Origin: a virus
Virus record (IMG/VR): IMGVR_UViG_3300033571_004948
Span: 1 to 21,074 of that record
DNA: 21,074 nt
Reading direction: 5' to 3' (one strand)
Positions 19,834-21,074 of this stretch are shown here, in pieces. Each line of letters begins with the position of its first letter. Within the stretch, counting starts at the first letter, position 1. Position numbers and translations under genes: made by a program. Below the pieces are notes generated by a model. It did no database searches. It worked only from the letters and a program-made list of their open reading frames with translations, and was not told the DNA's origin.

Positions 19834-21073
19834 GACTAATTCTTTCAACAAATGATTTAGAAAATATTCTGTGGTTATTGCTATTAGCCAATGGGCGTGT
19901 TTTTTCTAAATCGCTGTCATTAAATTCTGTGAACGCACATAGAGGATATGCTAGATGCACATTATCTAATGGTAAATGATTCCATACATTATCAGATTCA
20001 GTCCATACAGGATAATTCATATCTAATATCTTCTTAGCCATATCTAAAGAATATAAACCACAAGTAGTTCCAGAGACATAATCTAAAGTCATTGACGGAT
20101 AATGAGGTTTACATAACCCAATATCACCAACATATTGATTCGGTTTTTCTAAATATGTTACAGATTGTTGTTCTTTACAAACTATTGGAACATTTCTTAA
20201 TTTAACTTTTCCATTTTGCCATTGGTTTGATGACCAATATCCTAACAACACTAATTCTGTATTAACTTTAGTAGAATCAAAGTGTTTTATAAAATTGTGT
20301 AAATTAATATTAGGTATACAATCATCTTCCATCACTATAGCGTATGGGATATTTTCATCTACCATTTTTCTAAAAATTTTTAAATGAGATAATGCGCATG
20401 CGATCTCATTCGGCATTAACTCTCTTTTAGTTTCAATTGCCTTTTCTTTATTATAATATTCTGAACTAATATTATTTTGTAACTCACTTCCATCAACAGC
20501 TTCAATAAAAGTATAGTTCTTAATTTTCATTACATTTAGATTATTAATTAACTTATGTTTTCTATCAACTCTTCTCGCTAAATTAATAATAAAAATTGGT
20601 AAATCATTATTCAACTCTTCTTGAGGAAATTGATTTATTTTAAACTTATTTAAAAATTCCTCTGATTTACTCATCTGTGATTGAATATCAACCAAAGAGA
20701 ATTTAGAATTGACATAATGATTTAAACCACTCGGGTCAGCTTCTCTATCTAATATAAGTTTATATAAATGTTCTATTTGTTCTTTTCTATTCATAATCTT
20801 TAATTTATTATAATACACTTGTGTTTCATCGCTTTTGCGCTGTCTTATTTCACTAGGAGCTTTAGTTATAGACCCTTCATTATACATTAATCTCTCACCT
20901 CTTATAGTAGAGTCATCATCTACATAATATGTTGCTTTATTGTGAATTAAATCACACGATAAGATTAAATCTTCCCATCCAAATGTGGTTTTATATCCAC
21001 CAATTTCTTTTAGTTTTTTAGTTTTTATTGCAGAGTTTAATATACCACCAAATGAAAAATACGATAAATTATA
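19814..21073 (-). CDS. Multidomain glycosyltransferase: GT-A C-terminal part, DUF4214-like linker, GT25 (5' end outside window)
   Basis: The frame is open from the window edge (first complete codon at 21073) to the stop at 19814, giving 419 codons. The first ATG is at 20887, but the 62 codons before it encode SFGGILNSAIKTKKLKEIGG and FGWEDLILSCDLIHNKATYY, which look like the end of a GT-A domain of the galactosyltransferase C-terminal type (GG...IGGY...F-GWE/D), so the gene very probably begins outside the window. Counting from the ATG at 20887, residues 36-81 are a DUF4214-like segment (LYKLILDREADPSGLNHYVN), and residues 97-320 are a GT25 (LPS galactosyltransferase-type) domain with IFIINLARRVDRK, IEAVDG, EIACALSHLKIF, AIVMEDDC (metal site) and SGTTCGLYSLDMAKKIL. 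A start at 20887 cannot be fully excluded. The upstream segment is not in the conventional ATG-initiated reading of this gene and is easy to miss. Confidence 0.85.
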   Translation of the reverse strand, partial: YNLSYFSFGGILNSAIKTKKLKEIGGYKTTFGWEDLILSCDLIHNKATYYVDDDSTIRGERLMYNEGSITKAPSEIRQRKSDETQVYYNKLKIMNRKEQIEHLYKLILDREADPSGLNHYVNSKFSLVDIQSQMSKSEEFLNKFKINQFPQEELNNDLPIFIINLARRVDRKHKLINNLNVMKIKNYTFIEAVDGSELQNNISSEYYNKEKAIETKRELMPNEIACALSHLKIFRKMVDENIPYAIVMEDDCIPNINLHNFIKHFDSTKVNTELVLLGYWSSNQWQNGKVKLRNVPIVCKEQQSVTYLEKPNQYVGDIGLCKPHYPSMTLDYVSGTTCGLYSLDMAKKILDMNYPVWTESDNVWNHLPLDNVHLAYPLCAFTEFNDSDLEKTRPLANSNNHRIFSKSFVERISHADFGT

Positions 21074-21074
21074 A

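Noticed and set aside
19834-19851. TTG start at 19851 for the GT32-like gene
   Set aside because: An ATG at 19833 lies close to the conserved family N-terminus and gives a smaller overlap. No ribosome binding site favours the TTG.

Overview
The window is about 21 kb of an AT-rich genome from a T4-like (contractile-tailed, Straboviridae/Kyanoviridae-type) phage. Every supported gene lies on the minus strand, so transcription runs from high to low coordinates. The diagnostic genes are recognisable homologues of the T4 head-completion, tail-completion and packaging proteins: gp13 (9859-10824), gp14 (9125-9856), gp15 (619-1365) and the N-terminal part of the large terminase gp17 (1-615, cut by the window edge). 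The low GC content, the collagen-like and Mtd-N-like fibre proteins and the sugar-nucleotide genes fit the marine branch of T4-like phages (cyanophage or pelagiphage type). The host cannot be read from the sequence.

Layout in transcription order. (1) 21073-14881: a tightly coupled glycan operon, with neighbours overlapping by 4, 8 or 20 nt. It holds a GT-A / DUF4214-like / GT25 multidomain glycosyltransferase open to the window edge, a GT32-like DXD glycosyltransferase, a GT2 with a C-terminal DUF4214-like segment, UDP-galactopyranose mutase (GTG start), a GalE-like epimerase, a short UDP-glucose-dehydrogenase-like protein and a nucleotidyltransferase-cupin fusion. (2) 14838-10889: a 933-aa collagen-like/Ig-like fibre or adhesin preceded by a good late-promoter match, then two unrecognised small beta-rich proteins. 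(3) 10824-9125: neck proteins gp13 and gp14. (4) 9123-1368: three further fibre-like genes inserted between gp14 and gp15, including a 1531-aa collagen-like protein and a 909-aa protein that share a repeated Trp-x-Phe...Gly-x-Leu-x-Leu-Pro motif. (5) 1365-1: gp15 and gp17, with no small-terminase gene between them.

How the parts may work together (inference). The epimerase and mutase could make UDP-galactofuranose from UDP-glucose. The short dehydrogenase could make UDP-glucuronate, and the cytidylyltransferase an activated polyol or similar donor. Three glycosyltransferases could then move these sugars onto a phage or host target. Because the cluster directly precedes late fibre genes, virion or fibre glycosylation is a reasonable hypothesis, but remodelling of host surface glycans or of DNA is equally open.

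Coding density is very high. The longest non-coding gaps are about 65 nt (before gp13) and about 40-45 nt, and no stretch over 300 nt lacks a gene. I saw no tRNA gene, CRISPR array, insertion sequence or convincing Rho-independent terminator.
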